Positions 1-12,430 are shown, numbered from the stretch's first letter. The stretch: DNA of 64,000 nt from Sclerodactyla briareus (GCA_026419785.1 JAODTK010005810.1:1-64000), one strand, 5' to 3'. A program made the numbers and translations. The notes: generated by a model from the letters alone, not told the origin.

Positions 1-205
1 TGTGTCTTCAAAATGATCTGATCAAAAGGTGGGATCACATCTACCAAGTTTGTGGAAATCCAACGAACTTTCAAGATGGGCATAAAATAATGCAAATTAG
101 ACACAAATGCCCTCAGTGACCCCGACTTAATTTTTTTAAATTTCTCTGGAACCATGGTAGACCACATCCGACAAGTTTCGTGAAAATATCCGACCACCAA
201 CTTGG
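1..205 (+). repeat. Family A interspersed repeat, 5-prime fragment
   Basis: This stretch matches the repeat at 18,420-18,640 word for word over long runs, including the phrases about a CACATCTACCAAGTTT segment and GGTAGACCACATCC. The match stops near 205, where the large duplicated block starts, so this is a cut or truncated copy. It has no credible coding content. Family A is named here only for this window; other copies lie at 4,381-5,020, 10,650-11,055, 18,375-19,085 and 53,740-54,375. Confidence 0.85.
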
Positions 206-266
206 AAGGTAAAACCTAAATGAGGGCTGATGTTTTATTGGATTATATTGAACTTGTTTACAAGTA

Positions 267-371
267 CTAGGGGTTATGTGCCTAGCTCCCTTTCCCACCT
301 TTGGGTTCCGGCGCCAATGCATGCTTTGAGTATGACAGTACGGTTCACATGCGCTCTCACATAACCCCCGT
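267..371. repeat. Hairpin-forming inverted repeat at the start of copy A
   Basis: A GGGGTTATGTG arm near 270-280 pairs with CACATAACCCCC at 358-369, separated by about 77 bases. The same inverted pair exists in copy B at 55,453-55,468 and 55,541-55,555, where the arms are longer and cleaner. Its position close to the left edge of both copies suggests it belongs to the block's terminal structure. Confidence 0.7.
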
Positions 372-885
372 TCTTATATAATTCCAAGTGAACGTCAGCC
401 CCTAAATTCATTTAGGCCTCGTTTAATTATTGAATTACATTTCCTCATTTACCTCTCGCACTCGGGAAGATGTCATGTGAGACTTTAAATACGCCAATGC
501 TAACAACAAAAGAATAGTATTTTTGCAATTAGGCCCGTGTATTATGGAATTGCCGTTATAAGGTTCCTGGCCAATAAGGGTCAATGCCATAGAAATCAGT
601 CTCCACAATAACACATCTTCGGCTAAGCCATCTCCGTCAAATTTTACCGCAACTGAAAATAATTACTCATTCGGCTCTGATGGCAACTGAAATTCTCACA
701 CTTCATATACAGTGACACTATATAGCGATATGTGAATATTTCAATGGCAACATTTGCGGGTCGGCTATATGCTTTTTACATAGCGTGGCCACATCATTAC
801 AACATCGAACACCCCATCCTCTCCTCTTGCTACTTGAAGCTTTCTGGCTTGCCTGAGCAGAACCCAACCCATCAACAATGGATCT

Positions 886-902
886 ATCTATCGATCTATC
901 TC

Positions 903-934
<32 letters not shown>

Positions 935-960
935 CTATCTGTCTGTCTGTCTGTCTGGTT
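886..960. repeat. ATCT and CTGT microsatellite in copy A
   Basis: A run of ATCT tetramers is followed directly by CTGT tetramers. The same compound tract sits at the matching place in copy B (56,208-56,350) but is about twice as long there. It therefore pre-dates the duplication and has since changed length. Confidence 0.95.
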
Positions 961-3939
961 TTCTCGTCTGCTGAGATCAATCGCTTTATAGATCGATTTA
1001 TAGATCGACTTATGAATCGATCTATGGATCTCGTCAAGATCGATCTATGAATTTATAGTTCTATCGATTTACTGTCTAGTCCCTGGAAGTGTTTTGCGTT
1101 TTATATTAGGGCCACAAAATGTTCGTGTTTTGGTGAATCTCGACCTAGACTCAGTCACATGTTCAATTGAACTGATGGGCCATCGTTGACCATCTAAAGT
1201 TCGTGGTCAAAGCATTATAAGGGCACAATTAGCCAATACGTGGAAACTGGCAAAACGCTCATCCTAACCAATTTTTCTGGTAAAAAAAAGTGCTGACATT
1301 TTCCGCTCATAAGATTGTCTAACTCCTACTTCGGGTGGTCAGGAATTCGTGGTCCAAGTTTCCCACTTTGGGCCCGAGGCTCATTTTAAGAAATTACACA
1401 TGATACGCTGGAATGCATAACCTCCCCAAGCTTCAATTGATTTTCTTTCTTGAAGTTAACATGTAATCGGGCGCTTGGGTAGAAGGGCCATTAAGTGTCT
1501 TAAAAAAAAAAACATAACGATCTGAATGAAAAGAAAAAAACAAGTCGTTCTTTGATGGTGTTGACTATACTTGGACCAAATGTTCCATCGACTTTGAGAT
1601 CATCTTTGACAATGTCAGGTCAAGTCCATTGAAAGTCACAATGGTCCACTGTTCGTCATTGCTTTTTCCTTCTTAATTGGTTATTCTCCGATGGATGTTG
1701 ACCAAACTGAGTAAACATGTTTATTGACTGCTAAGACATCTTGGCCAAATGAGGATCAAAAGAGTCGCGGTTGGTTACAGGTCACAATAGATAATCGTTT
1801 GAAACTGCCTTTCTTGGCCTCAGGATCTCAAACCTTTAACGATTTGTTTACATTCGCTTGGTTCATTTTGTGCCAGTTTTGATCTAATTAGACGCCCTCA
1901 GCTGACCGTGGGCGTGGGTCATCTACTCCAACTGGCAACTCTTGGGCGAGTATGAACTCTCTACATCTTTCGTTGCACAGTTTATGGTACGCACAATCCT
2001 TTCTGCTTCTGACCACCTTGAAGTTTTGGTGCCCTTAGACCTGAACCCAAAACATCAGGATCCATGTACTCCCCATTGCAACTCTTCATGTCAAGTCCTG
2101 ATCTTTCTTTCATTGTTTCTTTGCACAGTCATTGTGCTTACACAAGTTCCAATCACACAGCCTCACCCTCTCTATAGCTTGTCACCTACTGTCTAATCGT
2201 TTCTTATCAAGCAAACGTCACATACACCCACACGCTCCCCCCCCCACACACAATGGCGGCGCGTGCATCATTGCATTGAGTGTGCTTTTCTCGGGGGAAA
2301 TTTCTTGTCACGTGGTGGTTTCTGCCACAACTTTTGAGAGAACCAAAGTGGGGATTTACACCGTAGTATTCAGGGGGAGCGCCTCCATCGATTCGCCGCG
2401 GAACTCTCAATATAATTTTGGCCTGAACTCCATATGCCTCCCTATTCGCAGAAAGTTGCCACCCCTAGCCCTCTGACATGTTATTTACTTATTGGTTATT
2501 CTGCGGTCCACGGGTTAGAAGTCACTGAATTGGTGGAGGCTTTCAAGAAACCGATCCACCTGTTTCCGCCATGATTAGTGTTTTTTCCGGAGTTTATGAC
2601 TGCATCGTATTAGGCCACTAGACTCTACGGATTCCTTTACATGAAGCGAGGCCATCCATTTCATTCAGTTTCAATTTAGCGATCAACCGAGGAATGACTT
2701 GAAATCAATGCCTCGTGTTATAGAAAAAGAATAATAAAAAACAATGTCAAGATAGTTCGTTCTTGCCTCTCCACAATAAATATTAAATGCACACAGTTGA
2801 TACCTCATCTGTCTATTCTTTCTTCCGGTCTTTCAGCGTAAACTAATACATAAAAGGGGAGTAATCTCTACAAACGAAACGACATGCGCAACAGCAGGTC
2901 ACTTCATTATCCGTACAAAAATTTGCATATAAATACCTCAAAGAGACCTGCAGCTGTTAATAAATTATGGTACTATGTTTTTGAATTTTTCACCCTGTAA
3001 GCATCTACTGTTTTTGTCGATGACTGTTTTTTTACAACATACTACGAATAGGCCCTAAAAAAGCCCATGCAGTTCACGCATCTCTAGCCCGCCCCTTCGT
3101 AACGGCGGTAGTATCAGGAGAATAAATCAACATTAAGGATTTCTATCAACCTATTTCCTATACGTTATGTAGGTATTGGATCACCGAACAATGACTGTAC
3201 TAACAGGCAGCACGCTTCACTATTTTTCTGATTAGGTGATAATTTTAACGAACGGGTATAAAAACATGGTTGAAAACAATAGTCTCAAATACAATGTTAC
3301 ATAATATCCACCTTTGAATTCATCTTGTTCGTTTTTCATGCAATTATTAGGGGTACTGATAACTGTAGGAAGAATATCAGAGTTTTCAGGGCGGAATCAT
3401 ATACGTAGTTAATACCCCTAGTCCCGTGCCACTTGCCTCTTTCTTTCTACTATTAGGAAACAAAGTTAGGAGGTCCCCGACTTGCTTTTTTACCTACATC
3501 CCCAATATATACAAACTGTAACCGATAACATCAGCCGAAAAAACAGTAAAAAGAGCAAACAGTTTGTCAATTAATAATCAGGCCAATTAGCTATGGTGAT
3601 AGGAAGCTTTCATCCAATCAAGCGCTTGTTACTAATAAGGGGACCCAGTGACCTATACGTGAAACCAGAAAGCACAAAGGCTTAGTGATTTCCTTGACTC
3701 TTTCTGACAACCTAAAGCCAGACTCAAGGGACAAATGGAGATTGTACCGCGCATTGTGGGAACCGTTACGTCTGACCAATACTCTTGATAATATAGCTAC
3801 ACACTATTTCAATAATTTTCAACTTTGACCTCTGGTGACCTCAATAACCTCGACCGGGCCCGAAAGATAGATTCATTTATCTCAGGGAGAAACACACATA
3901 CCAAGCATGAGCTTCATCCTCTAGGTTGTGGGTTAGCTA

Positions 3940-4330
3940 TCTTGTTTCACAGGCCACAAAAATTGGCCAATTATTGACTTTTCACCATTTTTCTGTTTTT
4001 TGATTCAAAAGTCACCCCGCCCCTATAACAAAAACAATAGGGTTCCTGTATCCCCCATAAGGAAGCTGTACACCCAATTGAAACCCGATCTGACCAACAT
4101 TCTGATTTTCGTGTTCACAGGTTTTTCCAGACCAGTGGGGTCGAGTTATTTTGTTCACCAGCCAGCGTCACACACATACACACACCCACACATACACACC
4201 ATACCACGGCATACCTGCAATAGATTCCTACGACTTCGTCAAGGAATAAAACAAGGCGATCGCCCCCAGTGTCTCGCTGTTTGGTCTCGATCCGTGTTTC
4301 CATCCTAATAGTCACCATGGCACCATGAAC
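3940..4330 (+). repeat. Family D interspersed repeat with CA tract
   Basis: A segment with an ACAATAGGG word is followed by an interrupted CA tract (4,168-4,205). Next comes a small stem, ATTCC-TACGA against TCGT-CAAGGAAT (about 4,224-4,248), and then AAAACAAGGCGATCGCC. The last motif recurs as AAAACAAGGCGATAGCC at 17,761, also just after a CA tract. The layout resembles the 3-prime parts of families A and C. No coding capacity is visible. Confidence 0.6.
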
Positions 4331-4380
4331 CCCTACTAATAACAGTGTCAAGTTCAAATTCGTAGGACTGATTATGGACA

Positions 4381-5020
4381 ATGTCTACTGAAAAGTGGGA
4401 ATTATAAGTTTTGTGGAAATGTGACTAAGATCGCCCAAATTATTGCAAATTAGACACAATATTTCAACTTCCTATTGAACGCATTTGCTCATTTACATAT
4501 CTCAGGACCACACTTAACACATTGGGAATTCACAAACTGTGAACATTTGCATGAAGGACAATTTATAATACACACTGCCAATCCCCGCCCAGTGACTCTA
4601 GTCAATGTTATGTTAACATTTTGGGGGAATAAACAGGTATACCATACCAATCAAGCTGCTTCAGGAAAATCAAACAACTTGAATTTGGGAAACACTAGCA
4701 AACTTAACACACTGAATGACGTCCAGGGTCCCCACCCTATGTGAATAATACTTCTATCTATGAATACTCACAAGAGTGCTCTATTTCACAAAATTATGGT
4801 ATGGAATGAAAAAAATCCGACGAACTTGTGAATTTTGCATAAATTATGCAAATTTAGACGACTCAATTACCATATTTGACGGCTGAAATCTAACAGTACA
4901 TCTTACATTTCATATATCCCGCATCTTGTGCCCACCAAGTCACCATAAGCACCTACGGTCACCTGTACTCTTGCTAACGAGCCGAAGCAATAGATTCCGA
5001 AAATAAGCTAATTACTTACT
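4381..5020 (+). repeat. Family A repeat, left part flanking the 605-bp array
   Basis: The section carries the family A words on CAAATTAGACACAA and on TTTGCATAAATTATGCAAAT. It then has the segment with CACCATAAGCACCTACGGT (4,945-4,970) followed by TCTTGCTAACGAG. That same segment appears again on the far side of the array at about 10,680-10,800, so about 120 bases of family A are present on both sides. The array seems to lie inside a family A copy. Confidence 0.75.
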
Positions 5021-5064
5021 TACTGACACCACCTGGCGGTAGATTCGCCACATATATCCCCACT

Positions 5065-8000
5065 ATTTCAATACCCAAGTTTCTATTTTTTTTTTTTTTT
5101 TGGTTGTTAGCCCGTAACGCCTTCAATAAGCACATTATTCAGACTCAACCTTTAACCACATGACCACCCGACAGATGTTCAATTGAGGTCAGAGGTCCAC
5201 ACCTAGCAGGTCAACAATTATGACAAGGGTGAACCTTCCAGCCTTCATCCCAGATATTCAATTCTCCGATTATGGGCAGCAAACAGTTTTTGACCCCTAA
5301 GTGACCTTGAATGACCTTTATACATGGCAGTTTTTATGAAAATTGTAACCTCCATGTGATACATCCACTCCTAAGAGCATGTCGCATTCTGATAACACGC
5401 CCCAGTGCTATTGCCAAAAAGTAATTAAAAATCAGTTTTGCCCTATGTGACCTTTAATGACCTTCAATGACATTGGCCGTTTATAAAACTTTTACTCTCC
5501 ATATGAGCATCCACTCCTAAAGCATAGTGCATTCATACACACCTAATGTGATTGGCGAAAAAGCTATTAAATTAACTTTGACCCCCTTTAACTAACACAG
5601 TAGGGCTCCGAAGACCGAAGCGGGAGTTGATTTCCTTCCTCCATAAAGCACACAAGGTCCTATCACACATCCAAAAATAACGCAGTTTTCTATTTTTGTT
5701 TGCCCGTACCTCCTAATAACCCATTATTCAAGACTCACACCTTTAACCACCTTACCACCCGCCAGAGGTCAATTGAGGTCAGAGGTCACCACACATGCAG
5801 GTCAACAATTATATGACAAGGGTGAACCTCCACTCCAGCCTCCACCAGATCTTCCATTCTCCGATTATGCCAGAAACAGTTTTGACTGACCCCTAATTGA
5901 CCTAAATGACCTTTAATTGACATGGCAAGTTTTTACGAAAATTGTAACTCTCCATGTGATACATCCACTCCTAGGATCATTTTGCATTCTGAAGAACATG
6001 CCCAGTACTATTCCCAAAAAAGTCTGAAATCAGTTTTGTTTGACCCTACGTGACCTTTGATGACCTTCATGACATGGCGGTTTTTATAAAATTGTTACTC
6101 CTCCATGTGGATTGCCTCCACTCCTAGAAGCATATTGCATTCCAATGAACACCTGCCTAATGTTTTGCGAAAACTATTAAACTAACTTTGAGACCCCTTG
6201 TAACTACCAAGTAAGGTCCGGTCGAAGCGGGAGTTGGTCTCCCTCCATAAAACACACAACGGTCTATCACATATCCTAAATAACGCAGTTTCTATTTTTT
6301 TGGGCACTTAACCGATTCCTTAAATAGCACATTTATTCAATACCTCAACTTTAACCACTGGACCAACCGACCGGGTTCAAATGAGGTCAGAGGTCACTCT
6401 CATGCAGGTCAACAATTACATGACAATGGTGGAACCTTCCACTTCACAGATAGTCAATTCTCCGATATCGCCATAAAACAGTTTTTGACTCTTAGTGACC
6501 TTGAGACCTTCAATGACATGAACCGTTTCTTATAAACATTGTAACTCTCCATGTTATAACCTCCAAATCTTAAGAGCTTTTGGGGGGGCTTCTATAAAAC
6601 TCCCAGTTCTATTTCCAAAAAAGTATTAAAATCATTTTTTTTGACCCCTATGTGACCTTTACTGACCGTCAATGACATGGCCGTTTCGATAAAAATTGTT
6701 ACCTCTATCTCTCCATGTTATGCATCCCCCTCCTAGAAGCATAATTGCATATCTCAATGAACATGACTAATGTTATTGCGAAGAAACTATTAAATTAAAC
6801 TTTGACCCCTTGTAACTACCAAAGTATGCGTCCGACCGAAGCGGGAAGTTTGATTCCTCCATAAGCACACAAAGGTCTATCCACTATCCAAAAATACCTT
6901 TTCTATTTTTTTGCCCGTACTCCTTAAATAGACACGATTTTTCAAGACTCCCCTGAACCACATGACACCACTCCGACAGTAGGTCAATTGAGGTTCAGAG
7001 TCACAACCATGCAAGTCAACAATTATATGCCATGGTGAACCCTTTCCAGCCTTCATCTCATATATTCAATCCTACGATTATGGCCAGAAAACAGTTTTTT
7101 GACCCCTAAGTGACCTTATTACCTTTAATGACTGGCAGTTTTTTAACGAAAATGTAACTCTACATGTGATACATCCACTCCTATGAGCATTTTGCATCTG
7201 ATGACATGCCCGTGCTAGTGCCAAAAAGACTGAATCAGTTTTTGACTCCCTACGTGACCATTGACTGACCTTAATGACATGGCGGTTTTTATAAAAATTG
7301 TTAATACCCTCCCTCACTTCCAGTGCTGCATCCACTCTAGAGCATATTTCTTCCCATGAACACGCCTAATGTTATTGCGAAAAATGCTATTAAATTAACT
7401 TTGACCTCCGTGTAACTACCAAGTAAGTGTTCCCGATCGAAGCGTGAGTTGGTCTCCTCCATAAAGCACACAAAGGTTCGATCACCTATCCAAAAATAAC
7501 CATTTTTCTATTTGTTTTGCTCGTACTCCTTAAATTAAGCACATTTATTCAAGACTCAACTGTAATTAAACATTAACCCACATGACCACCCTACCGAGGT
7601 CAAACTGAAGTCAAGGTCACACACTGTAGTTCAATTAATATTCACAAATGGTGAACCTTCCAGCCTTCAAGATATTCAATTCTCCGATTATCGCCAGAGA
7701 AAACAGTTTTTGACGCCCTTAGTGACCGAATGACCTTCAAAGACATGAACATTTTTTTACAAAAATTGTCACTCTCCATGTGATACATCCCCTCTAGGAG
7801 CAATTTGCATTCTGTGAAACATGCCCCGTGCTATTGCAAAAAGTTTTCAAAAACAACAAAAAAAACAAATGGAATCATTTTTTGCCCACGTGACCTTTGA
7901 TGACCTTCAATGACATACGGTTTTTATAAAAAATGTTACTCTCCATTGATGCATCCACTCCTCAGAATCATATTGCATTCCAATGACACGCCTAATGTTT

Positions 8001-10650
8001 GGCAATAAAAGCTATTAAATTAACTTTGACCCCTTGTACTACCAAAGTAAGTGTCCGATCGAAGCGGGATTTGGTCTCCTCCTAAATCACCAAAGGTCTA
8101 CATATCCAAAAATACCAGTTTCTATTCTTTTTGGCTCATAACTCCTTAATAGCACATTTATTTAAGACTCATACCTTTAACCACATGACCCCCCGACAGC
8201 GGTCAAATTGATGTCAGAGGTCACAACCATGCAGTTTCAACAATTAGAATGACCATGGTGAACTTCCAAGCCTTCACAAATATTTAATTCTCCTATTATG
8301 GCCAGCAAACAGTTTTTTGACCCCTAGTACCTTCAAAATGAACCTTTACATACATGCAGTTTTTTTAACGAAAATTGTAACTCTCCATGGATACATCCAC
8401 TCCGAGGAGGCATTTTGCATTCTGATGAACCATGCCCAGTGCTATTGCCAAAACTTACTGAAAATCATTTTTTGACCCCCTAACGTGACCTTTGATACCT
8501 CATGACATGGCGGGTTTTATAAAAATTGTTACTACTCCTCCATGGATGCATCCACTCCTAGTCGCATATTGCATTCCAATGACACGCCTAATGTTTATTG
8601 GGTCGAAAGCTTATAAATTTACCTAAACTTTGACCCTTGTTGAACTAACCAAGGTGTAAGTGTCCCGATCGAATGCTGGAGTTGTCTCCTCCATAAATCA
8701 CACAACGGTCTATCACTATCCAAAAATAACACAGTTTCTTTTGTTTTGCTCGTAACTCCTTTAAATAAGCAACATTTTTCAAGACTCCACCTTTAAACCA
8801 CATGACCACCCGACAAGTCAAATTGAAGTCATAGGTCACGCACATGTAAGGTCAACAATTATCACAATGGTTCACCTTCCAGCCTTCCATATTATTTCAA
8901 TTCTCCGATATCGCCAGAAAACAGTTTTTGACCCCTTAGTGACCTGAATGACCTTCAATGACATGACAGTTTTACAAAATTGTAACTCTCCATGTGATCC
9001 ATCCCTCCTGGATCATTTTTGCATTCGATGAACATGCCCAGTGCTATGGTCAAAAAGTCCTGGAATCAGTTTCTATTTGACCCCTACGTGACCTTTGATG
9101 ACCTTCAATACCTACGTTTTTTAAAAAAATTTGTTACTCTCCATTTTGAGCATCCACTTCCTAGAAGCATATTGCCTCCAATAACCGCCCTAAGTTATTG
9201 GCATAAAAGCTATTAAATTAAACTTTGACCCTTTGTTAACTACCAAAGTAAGTGTCCGATCGAAGTCGGGAGTTGGTCTCCCCTCCATAAAGACACAAGG
9301 TCTATCACATATCCACCCAAATAACCAGTTTTCTATTTTTTTGCCCATAACTCCATAAATGCACATTATTTAAGACTCAACCTTAACCACATGACCCACC
9401 CCCCGACAGAGGTCGAATTGATGTCAGAGGTCACACACATGCAGGTCAACAATTATATCACAATGGGGGACCTTCCAGCCTTCACGATCTTCAATTCCTC
9501 CGATTATCGCCAGAAAACGGTTTTGACCCCTTAGTGCCCTTGAATGACTTCAATGACATGAACAGTTTTTTTTACGAAAATTTGTAACTCTCCATGTGAT
9601 CTTCCCTCCTAGGAGCATTTTGCATCCTGATACACGTCCAGTGCTATGCCGAAAAAGTACGTACCAAAATCATTTTTTACACTCAAATTGACCTTTAATG
9701 ACCTCATATGACATGCCCATTTTAAAAAAAAAAATGTAACCTACATGGGTTACCCCTGTCCTTAAATATAAACCCATCAGGAAAGGTCACTGGAAGTTGT
9801 CGCAGGAACACATACTATTTGGCAGTTATTGCCCCATACGGGACTGAATGACGCTTTTCCGATCTGTTTTTATGAGAAATGTTCTCCACCATGACCGTAC
9901 ACCCTGTCCTGAAATTTCCAACATTGCCAAGCAATGTCAGTGTAAGTTTTCTCCAAAAATATTAGTTTTTTGTTTATAAGTGCCTTGAAATGAACCTTTG
10001 ATGACATGTCAGGTTTTTATGAAAAAGGTTTACTCTCGCTGAGATGCACGCATCTTACAAGCATTATGTATCCCAAATATACTGCCGATGCCCTCTTGCC
10101 AAAAATGTTTCAAAACCAACCTTTGACCCCGTGTAACGTGGAGAACCGAGTGCCCCGATTGAAGTGGGAGTATGTTTCGTCTATTCAGCATAAACACAGA
10201 GCTAGCTTCTGCCACATATCCAATAATTTTGACAAACTTGACAGTTGATTTTCTTTTGCCCTGTACTCGAAACAATAAGCACATTCAGCACATTTGACCT
10301 TGACTTTGACCCATTTCAGGGGTAGTGTGACCTTCTGATTCTAAAAATCACCATGACAAATCACGACTATACATCCTAACTGCACTTAATTTCTGATAAA
10401 AACTTTTACCTCTGATATCTTCACACACAAGGTCACATGTGTCCAAATTATGGTTCATTTCGATCGGAAGGTACCTTTGAGATCCGAAAATGGCACTCAA
10501 ATTTGTTTTCGTCTCAAACATGTAAGGTCAAATTGAGGTCAAATGTCACACAGATGGAGGTCAACGAGTGAATCACAATGGTGCATCTCCCAACCTAGCA
10601 GACATTTGGGTTCCAAGTTATTTCCAAACAACAGTTTTGACCCCGATTGG
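5065..10650 (+). repeat. Tandem array of about 605-bp units
   Basis: Units can be tracked by a block reading ACCACATGACCACCCGACAG, then GAGGTCAGAGGTCA, then CAACAATTATATGACAATGGTGAACC. It occurs near 5,161, 5,752, 6,362, 6,964, 7,586, 8,187, 8,806 and 9,395, giving spacings of about 590-620. A strongly diverged unit occupies roughly 9,770-10,650. Each unit holds two related sub-blocks, both starting with TGACC-type words followed by a CTCCATGTGATACATCCACTCC segment. Small indels are frequent between units. Every open frame here is short and reflects the repeat. The homogenised centre and diverged right edge fit expansion by unequal exchange. Confidence 0.93.
5766..5788 (+). promoter_or_regulatory. 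Clustered AGGTCA half-sites (DR4 plus DR1 spacing)
   Basis: Within one array unit three AGGTCA half-sites lie head to tail with spacers of four and one base. AGGTCA direct repeats with 1-base or 4-base spacing are the classical binding geometry of nuclear receptors. Related but often mutated versions occur in the other units, for example perfect DR1 at 6,384-6,396. Reverse-orientation DR4 pairs (TGACCT-N4-TGACCT) occur at 5,448-5,463, 6,051-6,066, 7,891-7,906 and 9,089-9,104. The motifs are seen; any receptor binding is inferred. Confidence 0.4.
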
Positions 10651-11055
10651 ACCTTTGATGACCCTATTTTATGCTGAACATCCGATCAGTTCATCTACGT
10701 TTTATCCCGCATCTATGTGCCAAACCAAGTACCCATAGCACCTACGGTTTCATCCGTATCTTGCTCACGATCCTCAACAATAAATTACATAAAATGGCTA
10801 ATTACCTACGTAATTAGTGACTGCGTGCCCAAAAATCTAATCAGATCGTGTTCACCCAACCCCGAGGCCACCCTGAAAATTTCGTCGCATGCACTTGCCG
10901 TTCGAAAGATATCCTCCTCACGAGGGAATGTGACACACACACACACACACACACACACACGACACACCACACCACACACCACGCACACAACACACTACAC
11001 ACACACACACTCCATAGTGACCAATAAGTCTCCCTCCTGACTTTCATCAGCGAGA
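10650..11055 (+). repeat. Family A repeat, 3-prime part with CA tract
   Basis: This part matches 18,680-19,085 and 54,000-54,375. It begins with the segment on the CACCTACGGT word, continues with AATCAGATCGTGT and CACCCAACCC, and enters a long CA tract (about 10,932-11,010). It closes with a short inverted CTGA...TCAG stem and GCGAGACAAAC. The two other full copies end in the same way, so the right end of the family is well defined here at about 11,055. Confidence 0.85.
10931..11012. repeat. CA microsatellite
   Basis: An uninterrupted CA run of about 14 dinucleotides is followed by a CACAC-rich imperfect stretch. It is part of the family A 3-prime end and not an independent locus, since the other family A copies have a CA tract at the same internal place. 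Confidence 0.95.
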
Positions 11056-12368
11056 CAAACATGGCTCCTCCAAGTCCACGTCTGTACACAATGGTTTTCC
11101 ATGTCATGCACATCCTGAGTGAGACGAAATGAGTCTGTCCTTTCACCATCATTCATGTGTACAACGTCTACAGGTCCATTTTATAAATTTCACAATGGTG
11201 ACTTGAATGCTTCTCCTCCACAAGCTTCAGTTATTTTTTTCAAAGTACTGGGAATATTACGTAGAGGGCCATTTCCGGGTGTTCGGGAATGTGGGCCCAG
11301 TACCTGGTTTGGGCTCTATGGACCATAAGGAATAAAATGGAATATATTAAAATAATTTATGTTAATGGAGCTACTCAATTTGACAGCATGTAGGAACAAT
11401 AATGCCTTTCGAAGAAAGACCTATTGAATTGTACCAAAATGGCACAACAGCATTCAACGACCTGCAGAGTCAGGTGCACTCCGCTGTAAGCGTATGGAAA
11501 GATGGATTCTTGAAGATCTCATTCAAGAGGGTAAAAAAAAAAAGCCCAAACGTTAGCATGGTTCCGCGTCCTTGCCCGGAGTTGTTACGGAATTTGATTT
11601 CTAAGCTCCATATACCACTGTGTCACACGGCTCACCTATTTTTCGATTGTTGCAGACGCCTCCATGGAGAACATTTCTTCGCTGTTATAGGAGAGAGATA
11701 GAGAGGCGTGAAATTACACTTACTTTACGCGTGTCGCTTCATACTGGCATTGAAGTGTGAGACGTACCTTATCTAATATTTAGTTTTGACCACGTCTGAA
11801 TGCCTTTCCCCTTTCTCAACGCTACTGATCGCCCAGATCCTACGCATGAAAGTCATCTACAATCACCTTCCATCAACTTCGTCTTAAACCACCAACTCCC
11901 CACCAAGTCCCCCTCCGCACCACTTCTAAGTGGCGAAAAACCTTACGGAATACCTACATGGGTCCTTTTGGACATTCCTTGACTTCCCGAGTTCTGTCCG
12001 GAATATCTTGGAGACTTTAGCAAGAAATTACCCGTGCTCTGAGCAGTTCATTTGATTGGCTGATACTCCGAATTTACACTATTATGTGTTAAGACGTTGA
12101 TTTCCCGATTACCGGCTGCTTATATCCGGCACTCGCGGAATTTCTGCGATTCGCCGTCACCAACTCTGTCAGTCGGGCTGCATATTTTTTGTATGGGAGG
12201 GCTAAAACCCCGCCAATCGTCCTAACCAATACTGGAATATATTGGCAACATAGTAATGTGTCTAACACTTTCACGAGAAGTTACGATGTTTGGCATGAAA
12301 AAAAAACCCAAAAAACCATTACAAATGTTCTTCTAGCATCACTTAATACGAATGAAAGATGCACAATA

Positions 12369-12430
12369 TTTGACAGACAGCCTGAACTGCTAAAAAAATA
12401 CAAAACCGTTCTGGTACCGGTACCTTGTGG
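12369..12430 (+). repeat. Short shared segment, also at 15,538-15,600
   Basis: A segment of about 62 bases starting GACAGACAGCCTGAACTGCT and ending in a GGTACCGGTACC-like motif is absent from copy B of the duplicated block. It recurs in the unrelated neighbourhood at 15,538-15,600 with a few changes. It may be a short insertion or a piece of a larger element shared by the two places. Confidence 0.7.

Larger units (their letters stand above)
225..3665 (+). repeat. Duplicated block, copy A, first part
   Basis: This region aligns in the same orientation with 55,425-60,610. Shared words include CCTAGCTCCCTTTCCCACC near the start and GCCTGAACTC...ATATGCCTCCCT at 2,421-2,446 against 57,779-57,802. 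By eye the identity is about 85-90 percent with many small indels. Homology begins within about 10 bases of 225 and breaks at about 3,665, where copy B runs straight into sequence that in copy A reappears at 11,056. No protein family was recognised; the open frames are short and not conserved between copies. It could be a large non-autonomous mobile element or a segmental duplication. Confidence 0.92.
3666..11055. other. About 7.4 kb present in copy A and absent from copy B
   Basis: Copy B reads from a TAGTGACCTATAC word at about 60,597 almost directly into ATGGCTACCTCCAAGTCCACG, whereas copy A has 7.4 kb between the equivalents at about 3,655 and 11,060. The extra DNA contains unclassified sequence (3,666-3,890), a family D repeat, a family A 5-prime part, the 605-bp array and a family A 3-prime part. 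Nested insertion followed by array expansion is the simplest reading. I did not identify a clean target duplication at the outer edges. Confidence 0.75.

Noticed and set aside
5065-10650. Regular repeats resembling a CRISPR-like or telomeric array
   Set aside because: The unit is about 605 bases, has no short constant repeat with unique spacers, and contains no TTAGGG-type telomere word.
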